Assembly (NCBI RefSeq): GCF_007744075.1
Contig: NZ_CP036266.1
Coordinates: 3,147,748-3,211,747 of the forward strand
Length of the DNA: 64,000 nt
Origin: Gimesia chilikensis
GTDB lineage: Bacteria > Planctomycetota > Planctomycetia > Planctomycetales > Planctomycetaceae
Reading direction: 5' to 3'
Part shown: piece after piece, positions 20,034 to 33,391 of the stretch
Numbering within the stretch: position 1 is the stretch's first letter
Layout: every line of letters starts with the position of its first letter
The notes under the pieces: generated by a model
What the model saw: the letters and a program-made list of their open reading frames with translations, nothing else
Database searches by the model: none
What the model was told of the DNA's origin: nothing
Program-made: the position numbers and the translations under genes

Positions 20034-20840
20034 TCAGTGGGTCATGGCATAAAACACAATGTTAATCCCCAGGGGATAAGCTTTCTTTTCCGAGAACTCA
20101 CGGAAGTACCATTTATCCTCCCCTTCCCGTTCCCAGCCATCACCCAGATCGGTATTGTGACAGACAATCGCCATCAATCGGCCGCTATCGTCGAACAGGC
20201 CGCGATAATGCACTTCCCGGGCATCTTCCCGTTCCCAGGTAATTCCTTCAGAGCGTCCCCACTGGGCGACGCCGATACTGGGGACCTGTGGTTTTTCTTT
20301 GAGGTCATATACACAATGGAAAATGGGATGTTCAAGAGGGATGTCGACCAGTTCGCGGTCCGGAAAAACACGTTTCATTTCCCAGGCAAAATTATCCCAC
20401 TCGGCTTCTCCCCAGAAATCGTCCACCATCATGAAGCCACCGTTGGTCAGGTAACGTCGCAGGGCGGTGACTTCCTCTTCCGTAAATTCAAGGGAGCCGG
20501 GCTCAATCAGATAAATAAACGGGTAATGGAAAAGCTCCTCATCAGTCAGTTCGAGGATTCGACCTTCGGGATCGACCTTCAGCGAAGTTAATTGCTGAAG
20601 ACGGTAGGAGAAGTTCAGATCACTGTCTGGATAATCAGTAGCCCAGCGGCGCCAGCCCCGATGTGAGTTGTAGCGGATGCGGACGAAGGTGAAGACGTCA
20701 TGCTGGAACTCGGGATCAACTTTCCATTCCGGAACACCATTCCGGTCCATAGGGATGCGGGAGCGGTACTGTCCAATACAGATCGTGGCGACGATCAGTA
20801 TAATGCCTGTGGCTGCCAGTGAAATCAGGGTTTTGTTCAT
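20034..20840 (-). CDS. DUF4159 domain protein
   Basis: 268-residue protein with an N-terminal membrane anchor (about 5-23) and a DUF4159 domain with an amidotransferase-like fold: FTFVRIRYNS, then YPFIYLIEPGSLEFTEEEV, GGFMMVDDFWGE and HPIFHCVYDLKE are the recognisable blocks. A very good Shine-Dalgarno (GGGAGGAG) lies 6-7 nt before the ATG. The family is typical of planctomycetes and Bat-like loci, where it accompanies the MoxR and VWA genes; its activity is not known. Gaps of 33 bp upstream and 45 bp downstream place it in the run. Confidence 0.88.
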   Translation of the reverse strand: MNKTLISLAATGIILIVATICIGQYRSRIPMDRNGVPEWKVDPEFQHDVFTFVRIRYNSHRGWRRWATDYPDSDLNFSYRLQQLTSLKVDPEGRILELTDEELFHYPFIYLIEPGSLEFTEEEVTALRRYLTNGGFMMVDDFWGEAEWDNFAWEMKRVFPDRELVDIPLEHPIFHCVYDLKEKPQVPSIGVAQWGRSEGITWEREDAREVHYRGLFDDSGRLMAIVCHNTDLGDGWEREGEDKWYFREFSEKKAYPLGINIVFYAMTH

Positions 20841-20873
20841 GGCAGGCTCCTCCCGAGCCTCTGTATTTACATG

Positions 20874-23498
20874 TCAGTTCCGTTGCGAGCGTGGGGTGGT
20901 GTTCTCTGTTGTCAATTCCAGGAGTAAAAGGTGGGCAGCCCGAAAACGGGGGGCCTGTTCGAGCGCGATCAGTGTGTGTCGTTTTGCCTGCTGCTGGTTC
21001 TCTGATTTCAGCAGACGGGCTATCTGGTAGTGTATTTCAGCTTTATTATGGGGATCTAATGCCAGAATCGCCCGGTAGGCCTGGATCGCTTCCTGCCGCC
21101 GGTCCAGTCTGGTACAGGCGGTGGCAAGTGAGAGTTGTGAATCCTGATTCATGGGATTCACTGCATGGGCCAGACGGGCCGTCTGATAAACGGCAGACCA
21201 GTCTTCCTGCTGCTGATAGAGTTCGATCAACCTCTGGTAGACTTCCAATGCGTCAGGATTGATGCGGGCATGCTCTTCCAGAATCTGTTGTTCCTCTGCG
21301 AAACGTTTCTGATTCTGGTAAAGTTGGGCCAGTTGTTGGGCAGCGTTATCTGCTCCGGTATATACAGGATAGATTTCCACCAGTTTTTTAAGGGTGGTTT
21401 CGAGTTCAGCTGTGCGGTTTTCTTCTGAAAGAATCGTTGCATAGGCCATCAGGCCTCGGAAATGGTCAGGATGTTCCCGAATCCAGTCATCGAAACGTTT
21501 GGTATCGTCATTGAGTAGCGGTCGCAGATCCTGTTCGGACCAGTCTGCTTGTGGAGCGAAATCGAGTGCCTGCTGTTTCAGCCAGACTGCGTACTCTTCT
21601 TCCAGTTCTCCCAGTATCTTGGTGCGACGTTCGATAGCAACATTGATGGGGATGCCTGCCTGCAGGTCAACCAGAATTTTACGTACGGTTTCCAGACCGA
21701 AGTTTCTGACCAGGTATTCCACGACCATGGATGACTGGTAATACGCAAACTGAATATGCAGACTGCTTTTGGGGTTCATGAATGCACTGCTCAGTTGGCT
21801 GATGGGCGTGGTTTCTCCCTGTAGGATCATTTCGCGATACTGGGGAGTCATGGTCTCGCCCCAGAACGTATTCTTCTGACGTTCTTCATACACTGAGATA
21901 CCCTCGCTGATCCAGCGGGGCATTTTATTATGGGTGAGTTCCAGAGTGACGACATGGCAGAACTCATGCCAGAGCACAGACTGCCAGTTAGCAGGGTGAT
22001 CGGCCTGCGAAGCGGGACTGTTGGCGGTAATAACTTTGCCGAAGCAGACTCCCAGATAACCTGAAACAGCCGGCATACCAAACGTACGCACGGCGAAATC
22101 ATCCGGATCGGGAAAGATTTCGACGGTGATTTTCTGGTTGAGTTTGAGTCCATATTTCTGGCAGAGCGACTGTTTGGCTTCATGGAGCAGAGCTTTGACC
22201 TGCTCACCGTATATGGCTGCTTCTCTGGCTTCCATGCGAATGATGAAGGAATCATCTTCCAGAGTTCTAAATTGGGCCAACTGGTCTTTCAGCTCCAGCA
22301 GGTTAAATATAGTCGTATCGTAACCGTCCTGGTTGTGAGCCTGTTGGGCATGCTCCCAGCCACTGATTTCCTGCCCCAGTCTTAACTGGTCCTGTGCGAG
22401 TTGAATCCGGGCCGGCAGATATTTTTCTTCTTTTTCCAGAGCCTGTTTCTGGTAGGTGGCACCTTCTGAAAACCGATAATGTTCCGAGAGTGTTTTGCCG
22501 ATCAGGTAGTCAACATGCGGGTTTTGATCGTGATGACATAAGGCCTGCCAGTAATAGGCGGTTTCATCGGAAGGACGATTTTCAAAATGGGCAATCGCAG
22601 CCAGGCTGGCCCAGGCAGAAGCCAGATGAGGATTGATCGAAAGGATCTGATTCAGTTCGGTTTTGGCCGCCTCATACTGTTCCGAATCAATCAGCTGGCC
22701 AACCTGCATCATTCGTGCTGGAATGTGGCGGGGATTGATTTCCAGAACTTCGGCGGCGAGCACGGCAGCGCGTTGAGAGTCGGAACGTGCTAATGCCTGT
22801 GAAAGTCCGAAGAGGAGATCTGGATCCTTGGGGACCTGTTTCAGTCCCGCTGTGAAAGTTTCGTTGGCCAGAGCATAATCGTGCTTAGCTAAAGCGAGAT
22901 TCCCACTGGCAAGCCAGGCAGCTCGCTGGTCGGGATATTCCTGGATGGCACGATCAAAAAAAGTTTCGAGTACCTGACCAGGGTCCATTCCCCGTTGCAG
23001 GGAAGCCTGTCCCAACGCCACCAGACTATCAGCATCGGTATAGCGCCAGGCAGAACGGCTGGCGAGTTCATGAATGCTGTTCAGAAACGCGTCTGCAGCT
23101 TCATGCTCATTATTCAGGTGGTAGATCTGCCAGGCGAGATATCGTAAAGGCAAGCTCCATGAATAGCGTTTCAGGCCAGCGTTTATCGTCTGCTGGGCTT
23201 CAGCGTATTGCCCGACGGCAAACTCAGCCTGTGCTTTGAGCAGCGGCCATTCAGAGCCGTACGCCTTTTTTTCAATGGCGAGGGCAGATGCTTGAATGCA
23301 AGCCTGATACTGGCCGGTCAGGAGAAGTTGCTCACAGTCTTCCTGTTCCGACGCTGATAATTCAGTTGCGATTGTCAGGGACCAGAGTAGAAAGCAGAGG
23401 GTAGAGAGAGGGCGAGTGCGAAGAGCCAGTGAGCGAAGCTGAACCAGCAGCGATAACGAAACGTCAGGCCAGACTCGGAAACGATGCACTCGTTGCAT
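20874..23498 (-). CDS. TPR protein with MA-clan zinc peptidase domain
   Basis: Predicted exported or membrane-anchored protein of 874 residues: a hydrophobic segment near 30-45, TPR-like helical repeats (about 55-400), a gluzincin-type peptidase domain with HEFCH (511-515) and the third ligand in WISEG (Glu532), then further TPR repeats to the end. The domain resembles peptidase MA-like families. I chose the ATG at 23498 because a purine-rich Shine-Dalgarno (AGGGAAGGGG) precedes it; a TTG at 23525 is possible. It is the first gene of the eight-gene MoxR run, 33 bp before the DUF4159 gene. The substrate is unknown; the TPRs suggest a protein-complex scaffold. Confidence 0.86.
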   Translation of the reverse strand: MQRVHRFRVWPDVSLSLLVQLRSLALRTRPLSTLCFLLWSLTIATELSASEQEDCEQLLLTGQYQACIQASALAIEKKAYGSEWPLLKAQAEFAVGQYAEAQQTINAGLKRYSWSLPLRYLAWQIYHLNNEHEAADAFLNSIHELASRSAWRYTDADSLVALGQASLQRGMDPGQVLETFFDRAIQEYPDQRAAWLASGNLALAKHDYALANETFTAGLKQVPKDPDLLFGLSQALARSDSQRAAVLAAEVLEINPRHIPARMMQVGQLIDSEQYEAAKTELNQILSINPHLASAWASLAAIAHFENRPSDETAYYWQALCHHDQNPHVDYLIGKTLSEHYRFSEGATYQKQALEKEEKYLPARIQLAQDQLRLGQEISGWEHAQQAHNQDGYDTTIFNLLELKDQLAQFRTLEDDSFIIRMEAREAAIYGEQVKALLHEAKQSLCQKYGLKLNQKITVEIFPDPDDFAVRTFGMPAVSGYLGVCFGKVITANSPASQADHPANWQSVLWHEFCHVVTLELTHNKMPRWISEGISVYEERQKNTFWGETMTPQYREMILQGETTPISQLSSAFMNPKSSLHIQFAYYQSSMVVEYLVRNFGLETVRKILVDLQAGIPINVAIERRTKILGELEEEYAVWLKQQALDFAPQADWSEQDLRPLLNDDTKRFDDWIREHPDHFRGLMAYATILSEENRTAELETTLKKLVEIYPVYTGADNAAQQLAQLYQNQKRFAEEQQILEEHARINPDALEVYQRLIELYQQQEDWSAVYQTARLAHAVNPMNQDSQLSLATACTRLDRRQEAIQAYRAILALDPHNKAEIHYQIARLLKSENQQQAKRHTLIALEQAPRFRAAHLLLLELTTENTTPRSQRN

Positions 23499-23866
23499 AA
23501 GCGCCCCTTCCCTGGGAAAGTTCAATTCGCGGAGCGACTCGCGACTATTGAAACGTAATACTTATGCCCAGGAACAGAAACAGTTCCTCTCCCGAACATG
23601 GAAGTATATCACTCGTGGACTATCGTAGTAATCGTCAGGTGTCATTCATGAGCAGGAGAGCCAGAAGAAAACGATATCTGATTTTTCCCAGTTGTGCAAC
23701 AAGAAAATATTTTGGGGAGGGAATTTCCTGCAATTCCTGTTCAGTGTTGCACTGGAGAAACCATAAAAAAACAGGCAGGTCTCGCTTCCCTGATTCGGGT
23801 TGAGAGCCTGCCTGTTTATGAACAGTGCTGTTGAGGAAACCTCAACGGTGACTGATACTATCGCGA
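23499..23866. other. Gap of 368 bp upstream of the MoxR run
   Basis: Contains the terminator of the DUF1559 gene (listed separately) and presumably the promoter of the eight-gene run. No gene seen. Confidence 0.5.
23765..23818 (-). terminator. Intrinsic terminator of the DUF1559 gene
   Basis: On the minus strand a long GC-rich stem (arms about 23772-23783 and 23801-23814, one bulged base) is followed by seven T residues (complement of the A run 23765-23771). It lies about 50 bp after the stop at 23867 and separates the DUF1559 gene from the MoxR run. Confidence 0.88.
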
Positions 23867-24832
23867 TTAGAATTCGCCCAGAACCTGTCCATCATTGATG
23901 ATCGCCAGTTTCTGATAAGTTCCCATGGCTGCGGGGCCATTGGATGAATTGTAGTCAGAAGAGTTGATGTTTTCGCTGATGAAGCGAACAGTACCATCAC
24001 CCAGCAGGAAGTGGCAACCACCTACGTGCTGGCTGCTGAATCCACGATGAGCAGGACCTGATTTCAGATTGATACGAGTTGCATCAGAAACAACGCCCAG
24101 GCTGTCTTCTTTCAGGCTGGTGATGATTCCGCTGGTACCGATGTTGTTGGTACGTCCGCCGGCCCAGATGGCAGCGTATGGCTGCTGAGTGACAGTTCCT
24201 GTGAACTGGAAGGCACGTTCGCCAACCAGAATTGTGTTGGATGTTCCGTCAGTGAAATCACGGAATCGGACACTGCTGCGGGGGTAAAATGTTCCCTTGT
24301 CCTGGTAGGTGGTAACCGGGGTTCCGGTCAGAGCTGCTACGTGGCCAGAAACGCCAGGGTAGCTGAGAGAGCCGTAGCCACTGGGAACGCTGTCAGTACG
24401 CTGGTTGTTGATCACAGGTACGACAGACGAAGGGCAGCGGTAAACAGGAATTGCTGTTTGTAAAGCGGGCTGACCGTTGTAGGTGGTGTTCGCTGCGGGA
24501 AGAAGCAGGCCACCATTCGGGTTGAGTGAATTGTAGAGTGGTGCCTGATCGACAAATGGCAGCAGGAAGGTAGACCATGCCCAGGTAAAGTCAGTTGAGC
24601 TGCTGGTCTGGTTGACATATCCGAGCGGGAAAACAGTGTGAGTATCGGCGTAGTTGTGAATAGCGATGCCGATCTGCTTCAGGTTGTTCTTGCAGGTAGA
24701 ACGACGAGCTGCTTCACGGGCCTGCTGTACGGCGGGCAGAAGCAATGCAATCAGGATTGCGATAATGGCAATCACAACGAGTAACTCAATCAATGTGAAC
24801 CCACGCTTTGAGGTTCCTTTACGACTCTTCAT
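23867..24832 (-). CDS. DUF1559 pseudopilin-like protein, copy 1
   Basis: Planctomycete-specific secreted protein with a type IV prepilin-like leader: basic start, then [21 protein letters not shown] (processing expected after the Gly), a helix rich in Ala/Arg and the DUF1559 domain. Near the C-terminus [12 protein letters not shown] matches the H-x9-DG signature, and it ends EVLGEF. These proteins occur in tens of copies per planctomycete genome and are thought to be exported or assembled by type II secretion or pilus-like machinery. The start at 24832 is set by GGAG 7 nt upstream and by the leader; a longer frame to 24910 adds a non-leader extension. It has its own terminator, and two inverted repeats lie upstream. 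Confidence 0.93.
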   Translation of the reverse strand: MKSRKGTSKRGFTLIELLVVIAIIAILIALLLPAVQQAREAARRSTCKNNLKQIGIAIHNYADTHTVFPLGYVNQTSSSTDFTWAWSTFLLPFVDQAPLYNSLNPNGGLLLPAANTTYNGQPALQTAIPVYRCPSSVVPVINNQRTDSVPSGYGSLSYPGVSGHVAALTGTPVTTYQDKGTFYPRSSVRFRDFTDGTSNTILVGERAFQFTGTVTQQPYAAIWAGGRTNNIGTSGIITSLKEDSLGVVSDATRINLKSGPAHRGFSSQHVGGCHFLLGDGTVRFISENINSSDYNSSNGPAAMGTYQKLAIINDGQVLGEF

Positions 24833-24988
24833 CTTAACTCCAGTTTGTCTTAGGGTTGGGTTTAGAGGGCGCCTGCTTGAACTGCCTGTGCAGTCGAACT
24901 GCCAGTCCATCTGCGAGCAAATTGGTAGACTTCACAGTCTGGATGGATAGCAATCGCAGTAGAAAAATATACCTGCGATGAAGAGGAA

Positions 24989-25003
24989 ACAAGCACTGCT
25001 TGT
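24989..25003. promoter_or_regulatory. Perfect 15-bp palindrome (operator-like)
   Basis: ACAAGCA-C-TGCTTGT, seven-base arms around one base, about 157 bp upstream of the DUF1559 ATG. The symmetry suits a dimeric repressor; no matching family is recognised. Confidence 0.4.
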
Positions 25004-25011
25004 TCTTAGTT

Positions 25012-25035
25012 TAAGAAAAAATTAAATTTTTCTTA
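25012..25035. repeat. AT-rich inverted repeat
   Basis: TAAGAAAAA and TTTTTCTTA (25012-25020 and 25027-25035) around a six-base spacer. It lies 8 bp from the 15-bp palindrome and about 160 bp after the shc stop. It could be an operator or a weak shc terminator; the stem is too AT-rich to be a confident terminator. Confidence 0.4.
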
Positions 25036-25193
25036 TGGCAGGGTCCAAGTGTGCACTTTGTTGCCGCAAGTCCCTGTTTTTCAGGCATTTATTTTGCAGA
25101 TTTTTGTCAGGAAATTTGTTTTTTTGACGAACGTGGAGTTCTGTGCATAGGGGTGAACCCTATATTTCTGCAAATATTGGCATGCAATTTTTT

Positions 25194-27350
25194 TCAACGA
25201 CGCAGGCGTTCAAATCGGGCCAATGCCATTAGCGGAAAATAGGTGCGGTACAGGTGGTATTTGAGATAGAAGACCTTGGGGAAGCCTGTCCCGGTAAATG
25301 GTTCTTCGTCCCAGTTACCGTCATTCTTCTGGGTTTCCAGCAGGTAGTGAATACCTCGGCGAACTGCAGCTGAGTCAATTTCTCCCGCTGCCATCAAGCC
25401 CATTAGAGCCCAGGCGGTCTGAGAAGGCGTAGCCTCTCCCTGTCCGCGTAGGGAGGGATCAGCATAGCTGTCAGCTGTCTCGCCCCAGCCACCACTGGGT
25501 TGCTGTTTTGACTTCAACCAGCCCACTGCACGGACAATTCGAGGGTCGTCTGTCGGGATTCCAATCTGTACCAGGCCGACAATCGATTGCCAGGTACCAT
25601 AGAGGTAGTTGATTCCCCAGCGACCGTACCAGCAGTGATCGTCTTCCTGCTCGCTCCAGACGTACTGAATCGCGCGTTGCGTGGCGGGGTGGCTGATGGG
25701 GAGCTGGACATCGGCGAATGCTTCCAGGACCCGGGCCGTTAAATCGGCGGTACTCGGGTCCACCATCGCATTGTGATCGGCAAAGGGGACCTGTGTGAAT
25801 AATTCCCGGTCATTGTCCCGGTCAAATGCGCCCCATCCGCCATCTTTGTTCTGCATTCCCAGGACCCAGTGCACGCCTCTGCGGATGGCGCCAATCATTG
25901 GTTGCAACAGTTCGAGGTCAGCAAAGGCCTGTTCGCGCGACTCACTTCTGCCTGCGACAATCGCTTCTGTGTCCAGGTCTTCTTCGTAGGGGTTCCATTC
26001 AGGATTGACCAGGAAGTCGGTCAGCCATTGATCCTGTTTGAGGGTTTTGGGCAGGCAACGACGCAGGGCCATGATGACCATCGTCGTGTCATCGACATCG
26101 GGGTAAAACTCGTTGTTGAATTCAAAGTACCAGCCTCCGGGAGTCTGGGATTTGCTTGAATTGACCCAGTCGCCCGGAATTCTGGCTTCCTGGGAGAGCA
26201 GCCATTTTACGCTCTGGCGGATGGCCGGATGACGATTGGAGACGCCTGCTTCCCGAAGTGCGATCGTGCTGATGGCGGTATCCCAGACGGGGGATTTACA
26301 GGGCTGCAGGCGGATGCGGTCGCCGTCTTTGATCTGTAGTTTTTTGAGTTCTTTCAAGGCACGCTGGATATCAGGACTGCTTTCATCCTCTCCAAGACAT
26401 TTTAAAGCGATCACGGTCCAGATGATTGGAGGAAAAATGGCTCCGAGTCCATCACTGTGATCGAATCGCTCCTGCATCCATTGATAGGCTTTATTGACTG
26501 CCCGCTTACGAAAAGGCTTGATCCCCAGGTTTTCGACCAGTTTGAAACCCTGGTCGACGACTTGAAAGAAGCGGTGCCAGTCGAACCAGGTTTTTTTCTT
26601 GAGGGAATCGAGTGCCTCTGATTTCGGGACGTTCCGAGGGTAGTTCTCTGGGGAACCGGTAAAGAGTTCGTTGATCCCCTGCTCTTCCGGTAAAGTGACC
26701 GAGGGACGATATTCCCAGAGAATACTGAGAGGAACCAGAATGGTGCGGGACCAGGCTGACATTTCAAAAATGTTGAAAGGCATCCAGCGTGGAATCAGCA
26801 TCAGTTCGGGAGGGACAGCAGGGCATTTTGAATAGGGGATCACCCCCAGAAGTGCCAGGTAAAACCGTGTGAAGCTGTTGATGGCTTCGACTCCGCCTGC
26901 TGCCAGAATTGCTTTACGAGCCCGTTGCATGTACTCGGCGTCGGGTGAATGGCCCGTCAGTTTCAGGGCAAAATAGGCTTTAACGGCAGCACTGATTTCG
27001 ATGGGGCCTTCGGGGTACATGTTCCAGCCTCCCTCAGGCATCTGGATATCCAACAGGTAGTTGGCACACTGGATCGCTTCTTCGCTGTGCTGTTTGCCGA
27101 GGAATGCGAGTAGTAGAATGTACTCTGATTCGAGAATCGAGTCTCCTTCCAGTTCGCCGCACCAGTAGCCATCGGGATCCTGCAGGGAGAGCAGATAATC
27201 GCGTGAGCGGGCGATGCCCTTCAGCAGTTGATCGGGGTGATCAAAGGGGGCTGCTTCCGTACTCGGAAAAATCTTGAAGGTGGGGGTGGTTTCGTTTTCG
27301 GCTGCCGAGCTGTTGGAAAGATCGCTGGCACGCAGTCTGCCTGAATTCAT
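25194..27350 (-). CDS. shc: Squalene-hopene cyclase
   Basis: Membrane-associated triterpene cyclase that folds squalene into hopene for hopanoid synthesis. The 718 residues carry the catalytic DxDD as DVDD (418-421, in YPDVDDT) and several QW repeats, for example QMPEGGWNMYP near 103 and the C-terminal QNKDGGWGAFDRDN, KQQPSGGWGET and QKNDGNWDEEPFTGTGFP. Length is slightly above the usual 630-690, owing to about 40 extra residues at the N-terminus. AGGGAG about 8 nt upstream supports the ATG at 27350. No other hopanoid gene is adjacent; bioB lies upstream on the same strand with a gap of about 180 bp. Hopanoids are known from planctomycetes. Confidence 0.96.
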   Translation of the reverse strand: MNSGRLRASDLSNSSAAENETTPTFKIFPSTEAAPFDHPDQLLKGIARSRDYLLSLQDPDGYWCGELEGDSILESEYILLLAFLGKQHSEEAIQCANYLLDIQMPEGGWNMYPEGPIEISAAVKAYFALKLTGHSPDAEYMQRARKAILAAGGVEAINSFTRFYLALLGVIPYSKCPAVPPELMLIPRWMPFNIFEMSAWSRTILVPLSILWEYRPSVTLPEEQGINELFTGSPENYPRNVPKSEALDSLKKKTWFDWHRFFQVVDQGFKLVENLGIKPFRKRAVNKAYQWMQERFDHSDGLGAIFPPIIWTVIALKCLGEDESSPDIQRALKELKKLQIKDGDRIRLQPCKSPVWDTAISTIALREAGVSNRHPAIRQSVKWLLSQEARIPGDWVNSSKSQTPGGWYFEFNNEFYPDVDDTTMVIMALRRCLPKTLKQDQWLTDFLVNPEWNPYEEDLDTEAIVAGRSESREQAFADLELLQPMIGAIRRGVHWVLGMQNKDGGWGAFDRDNDRELFTQVPFADHNAMVDPSTADLTARVLEAFADVQLPISHPATQRAIQYVWSEQEDDHCWYGRWGINYLYGTWQSIVGLVQIGIPTDDPRIVRAVGWLKSKQQPSGGWGETADSYADPSLRGQGEATPSQTAWALMGLMAAGEIDSAAVRRGIHYLLETQKNDGNWDEEPFTGTGFPKVFYLKYHLYRTYFPLMALARFERLRR

Positions 27351-27530
27351 TTCAGGTGCTCCCTGACTCTAAGATGATGGATTCCATTCCCGCAGATTGA
27401 GCAGGTCTGTACGCCGTGCACTCAATCTGAAGTCGGAATCATACGTTGGGAGCGTTATTCTTACAACCTCAATCCAGATAAGGGCTTTGTGGAATTCACA
27501 AAACCCTCCCGGACCGATAATAAAGCGGGC

Positions 27531-28589
27531 TCAGCGGGACTCGGTTTGTCCTGCCAGTTCGGGGGCTTCAGTGGATGCATCCATTTCGTGGCCCGATACA
27601 ATGACTTCGAATCCGAGATCAGAAATCATTTCATAATCGGCTTCTGCGGCCTGCCCTTTGGTTGTGAGATAGTCGCTGACGAACATGGAATTCGCAGCAT
27701 AGAGCCCCATGGCCTGCATCGAACGCAGGTTTACTTCGCGTCCGCCTGCAATCCGGATTTCCGTTGAGGGATGAACCATGCGGAACAGGCAAAGTGCCTT
27801 GAGGCAGTGACGGGGGTCGAGCTCATCCACCGCTTCCAGTGAGGTACCTTCGATGGAATTCAGGAAGTTGACCGGGATCGATTTGGTTTCCAGGGTACGC
27901 AGCTCAAAAGTGGCATCGACGATGTCTTCCAGCGTTTCTCCCATGCCGACAATCAGTCCGCTGCAGAGTTCCATTCCTGCTTCCCGAGCCACTTTCAGAG
28001 TGTTCAGGCGATCTTGATATGTATGAGTGGAGCAGATCTTGTCGTAGTATTCGCGGCTGGTGTTCAGGTTGTGATTGATCCGGTTCACGCCGGCTTGCGA
28101 CAGACGCTGTGCCTGTTCTTCATTAAGCAGGCCCAGACAGCAGCAGATGCGGAGATCGTATTCTGATTTGATTTTCTCTACCACACTGGCAACGTGCTCT
28201 ACTTCTCTATCGGTGGGGCCACGTCCACTGGCGACGATACAGTAAGTACCTGCTTTGGCTTCATCGGCGGCCTTGGCGCCCTCAAGCAGCTTCTCTTCAT
28301 TCAGCATACGGTACTTGGGAATGTCTGCCTTGGACCCGCGGGCTTGTGAGCAGTAACCGCAGTCTTCTGGGCAAAGTCCGCTCTTGGCGTTTTTGAGGTA
28401 ATAGAGCTGAACCTGTTTCCCGAAATATTTCTGCCGTACCCGATAGGTGGCTGCCAGCAGTTCCAGGAGCTCATCGTCAGATGAATTTAAGATTTCCAGA
28501 CCCTCTTCACGGGTCAACTGATAACCGGATAAAACCTGGTCCGCCAGCGACTGCCAGCGAGAAGAAGATGTGGGAGCCTGAGTGCTCAT
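27531..28589 (-). CDS. bioB: Biotin synthase
   Basis: Radical-SAM enzyme that inserts sulfur into dethiobiotin in the last step of biotin synthesis. The SAM-cluster motif CPEDCGYC gives Cys73, Cys77 and Cys80 (352-residue form starting at 28589). The blocks YCIVASGRGPTDREVE, CCCLGLL, NHNLNTS and SIPVNFLN are all typical of BioB, and the [2Fe-2S] ligands are in the expected places, including an Arg in the ASTEIRIAGGREV strand. The start 13 codons upstream (28628) is also open; I chose the internal ATG because the extension is not conserved-looking. No other bio gene is beside it. Confidence 0.96.
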   Translation of the reverse strand: MSTQAPTSSSRWQSLADQVLSGYQLTREEGLEILNSSDDELLELLAATYRVRQKYFGKQVQLYYLKNAKSGLCPEDCGYCSQARGSKADIPKYRMLNEEKLLEGAKAADEAKAGTYCIVASGRGPTDREVEHVASVVEKIKSEYDLRICCCLGLLNEEQAQRLSQAGVNRINHNLNTSREYYDKICSTHTYQDRLNTLKVAREAGMELCSGLIVGMGETLEDIVDATFELRTLETKSIPVNFLNSIEGTSLEAVDELDPRHCLKALCLFRMVHPSTEIRIAGGREVNLRSMQAMGLYAANSMFVSDYLTTKGQAAEADYEMISDLGFEVIVSGHEMDASTEAPELAGQTESR

Positions 28590-28853
28590 TAAAAAAGATC
28601 TTTCAGTAGTAAAAAACGTTGTTGTCACTGGCTGAAGTGCCAGCCTCTTAATTACGCTTCTTCACCCGCCTGAATTACGGTTTGTGGATTTCTGTATAGA
28701 GAAAATGCAACAGAAGGTGAATCTTGAGCGTCCAGCCTGAATTCAGAAGATCAGAGGCAGGAGCCATATGCCTCTATGATAGGCGAATTAGATGAGAGTA
28801 CAAGTTTCGGAGTGGCATCGAAGCGTAACTGAAGGGATAAACGGAAGTTTTGA

Positions 28854-29456
28854 TCAGTAGGAAGTGCGGATCCATTTCTGATTTACATCGCCGGAGTCAT
28901 CCCGCAGTGTGAACATTTTGTCCTCAATGCTATGAATCTCCCGGACAAATTCTTCTCCCCAGAGTTGTTTGATATAATCTAATTTATTCTCTGGACTTCC
29001 GCCAACGGTTCGCAGTGTCAGTTTTCCCTGATTGAGGCTCCACTCGATATTGATCGTGACACGGTCTCCCAGAACAGCAGTCCAGAGTCCCTGAGGTTCG
29101 ACGATCATCGTTGCCTTGCCGTTCTCTTCAATGGTAAGGATCTGTCTGCTGGTGCTTTTGGTCTGCTCCCATCGTCCAACGAGCCGGGTGAGGATCTCAT
29201 CGGGAGTCAACTGTGAAATCATTTCGCCAGTAATGACGGCCGATTTTTGAGCCTGTGACACAGTCTTTTGGAGGGGATTCGCTCTCACAGACTCTGATTT
29301 TACTCGAGGTGGAATCTGTTGCAGAACGGCCTGACGTGTTTGCAGTGGCTGACGGGATTCTCCTGTCTGCTGGTTTGCCCTGGTTGCAGAAAACCAGAAC
29401 GGTGCTGAGAGTCCTGTCAGCGCCAGCAAAAGTATTCCCGTTGTTTTTTTAACCAT
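28854..29456 (-). CDS. Secreted protein of unknown function
   Basis: I do not recognise a family. The 200-residue product begins with a signal peptide (basic MVKKTT, hydrophobic 7-20, cleavage likely near ATRA). A Gln/Arg-rich linker follows, and then a compact beta-rich C-terminal domain (about 85-200) with LVGRWEQTKS, LTIEENGKATMIVEP and VTINIEWSLNQGKLTLR, the pattern of small lipocalin-like domains that describe a fitted GRWE...NGKA core. An AGGAAG Shine-Dalgarno precedes the ATG at 29456; a longer open frame runs back to 29663 and overlaps dnaE, so it is rejected as the start. It lies 134 bp downstream of dnaE. Confidence 0.72.
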   Translation of the reverse strand: MVKKTTGILLLALTGLSAPFWFSATRANQQTGESRQPLQTRQAVLQQIPPRVKSESVRANPLQKTVSQAQKSAVITGEMISQLTPDEILTRLVGRWEQTKSTSRQILTIEENGKATMIVEPQGLWTAVLGDRVTINIEWSLNQGKLTLRTVGGSPENKLDYIKQLWGEEFVREIHSIEDKMFTLRDDSGDVNQKWIRTSY

Positions 29457-29589
29457 TTTTTCTTCCTGAATGTGCAAATTTACCGTACCGGTAGCGCAAC
29501 TATATCTTATTTTCGGTTCGTCTGGAGCCCCGGATTTCTTAAAATCAGTCGAAAACAGCACTTTTAAACGGTTTGTCGCTGCAACGGGC

Positions 29590-33108
<3,519 letters not shown>

Positions 33109-33391
33109 GAGTTTCCGTGCTCCCGTATGATGGCTGCCGTCCAGGCAGTTTTTGGCTTGCGCTGTGAGAGATATCTAAGGCAGGACACTGGGGAGAATTC
33201 CACGACAGTGCTCCAGTTAACGAGTGTATTTGGAATCTTGGGTTTGTCAATCTACCTTGCGCTACTGAGGTTTGGGTTTTTGATATGGACGAGCTTTGAT
33301 GTTAAAGGCCTGGGAATTCAGGGCGTCTCTTTTCAGGCGACCAGATCCTGAAAGGTGCTGCAAGCTTAACTGACTTGAATCGTCAGGTGGC

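Larger units (their letters stand above)
24833..25193. other. Gap of 361 bp: control region of DUF1559 copy 1
   Basis: No gene seen. Two inverted repeats (24989-25003 and 25012-25035), described separately, lie in an AT-rich part of the region, upstream of the DUF1559 gene and downstream of shc. Confidence 0.5.

Noticed and set aside
19824-20591. 255-codon plus-strand frame across moxR and DUF4159 gene
   Set aside because: Overlaps two well-supported minus-strand genes and their intergenic region; no family features.
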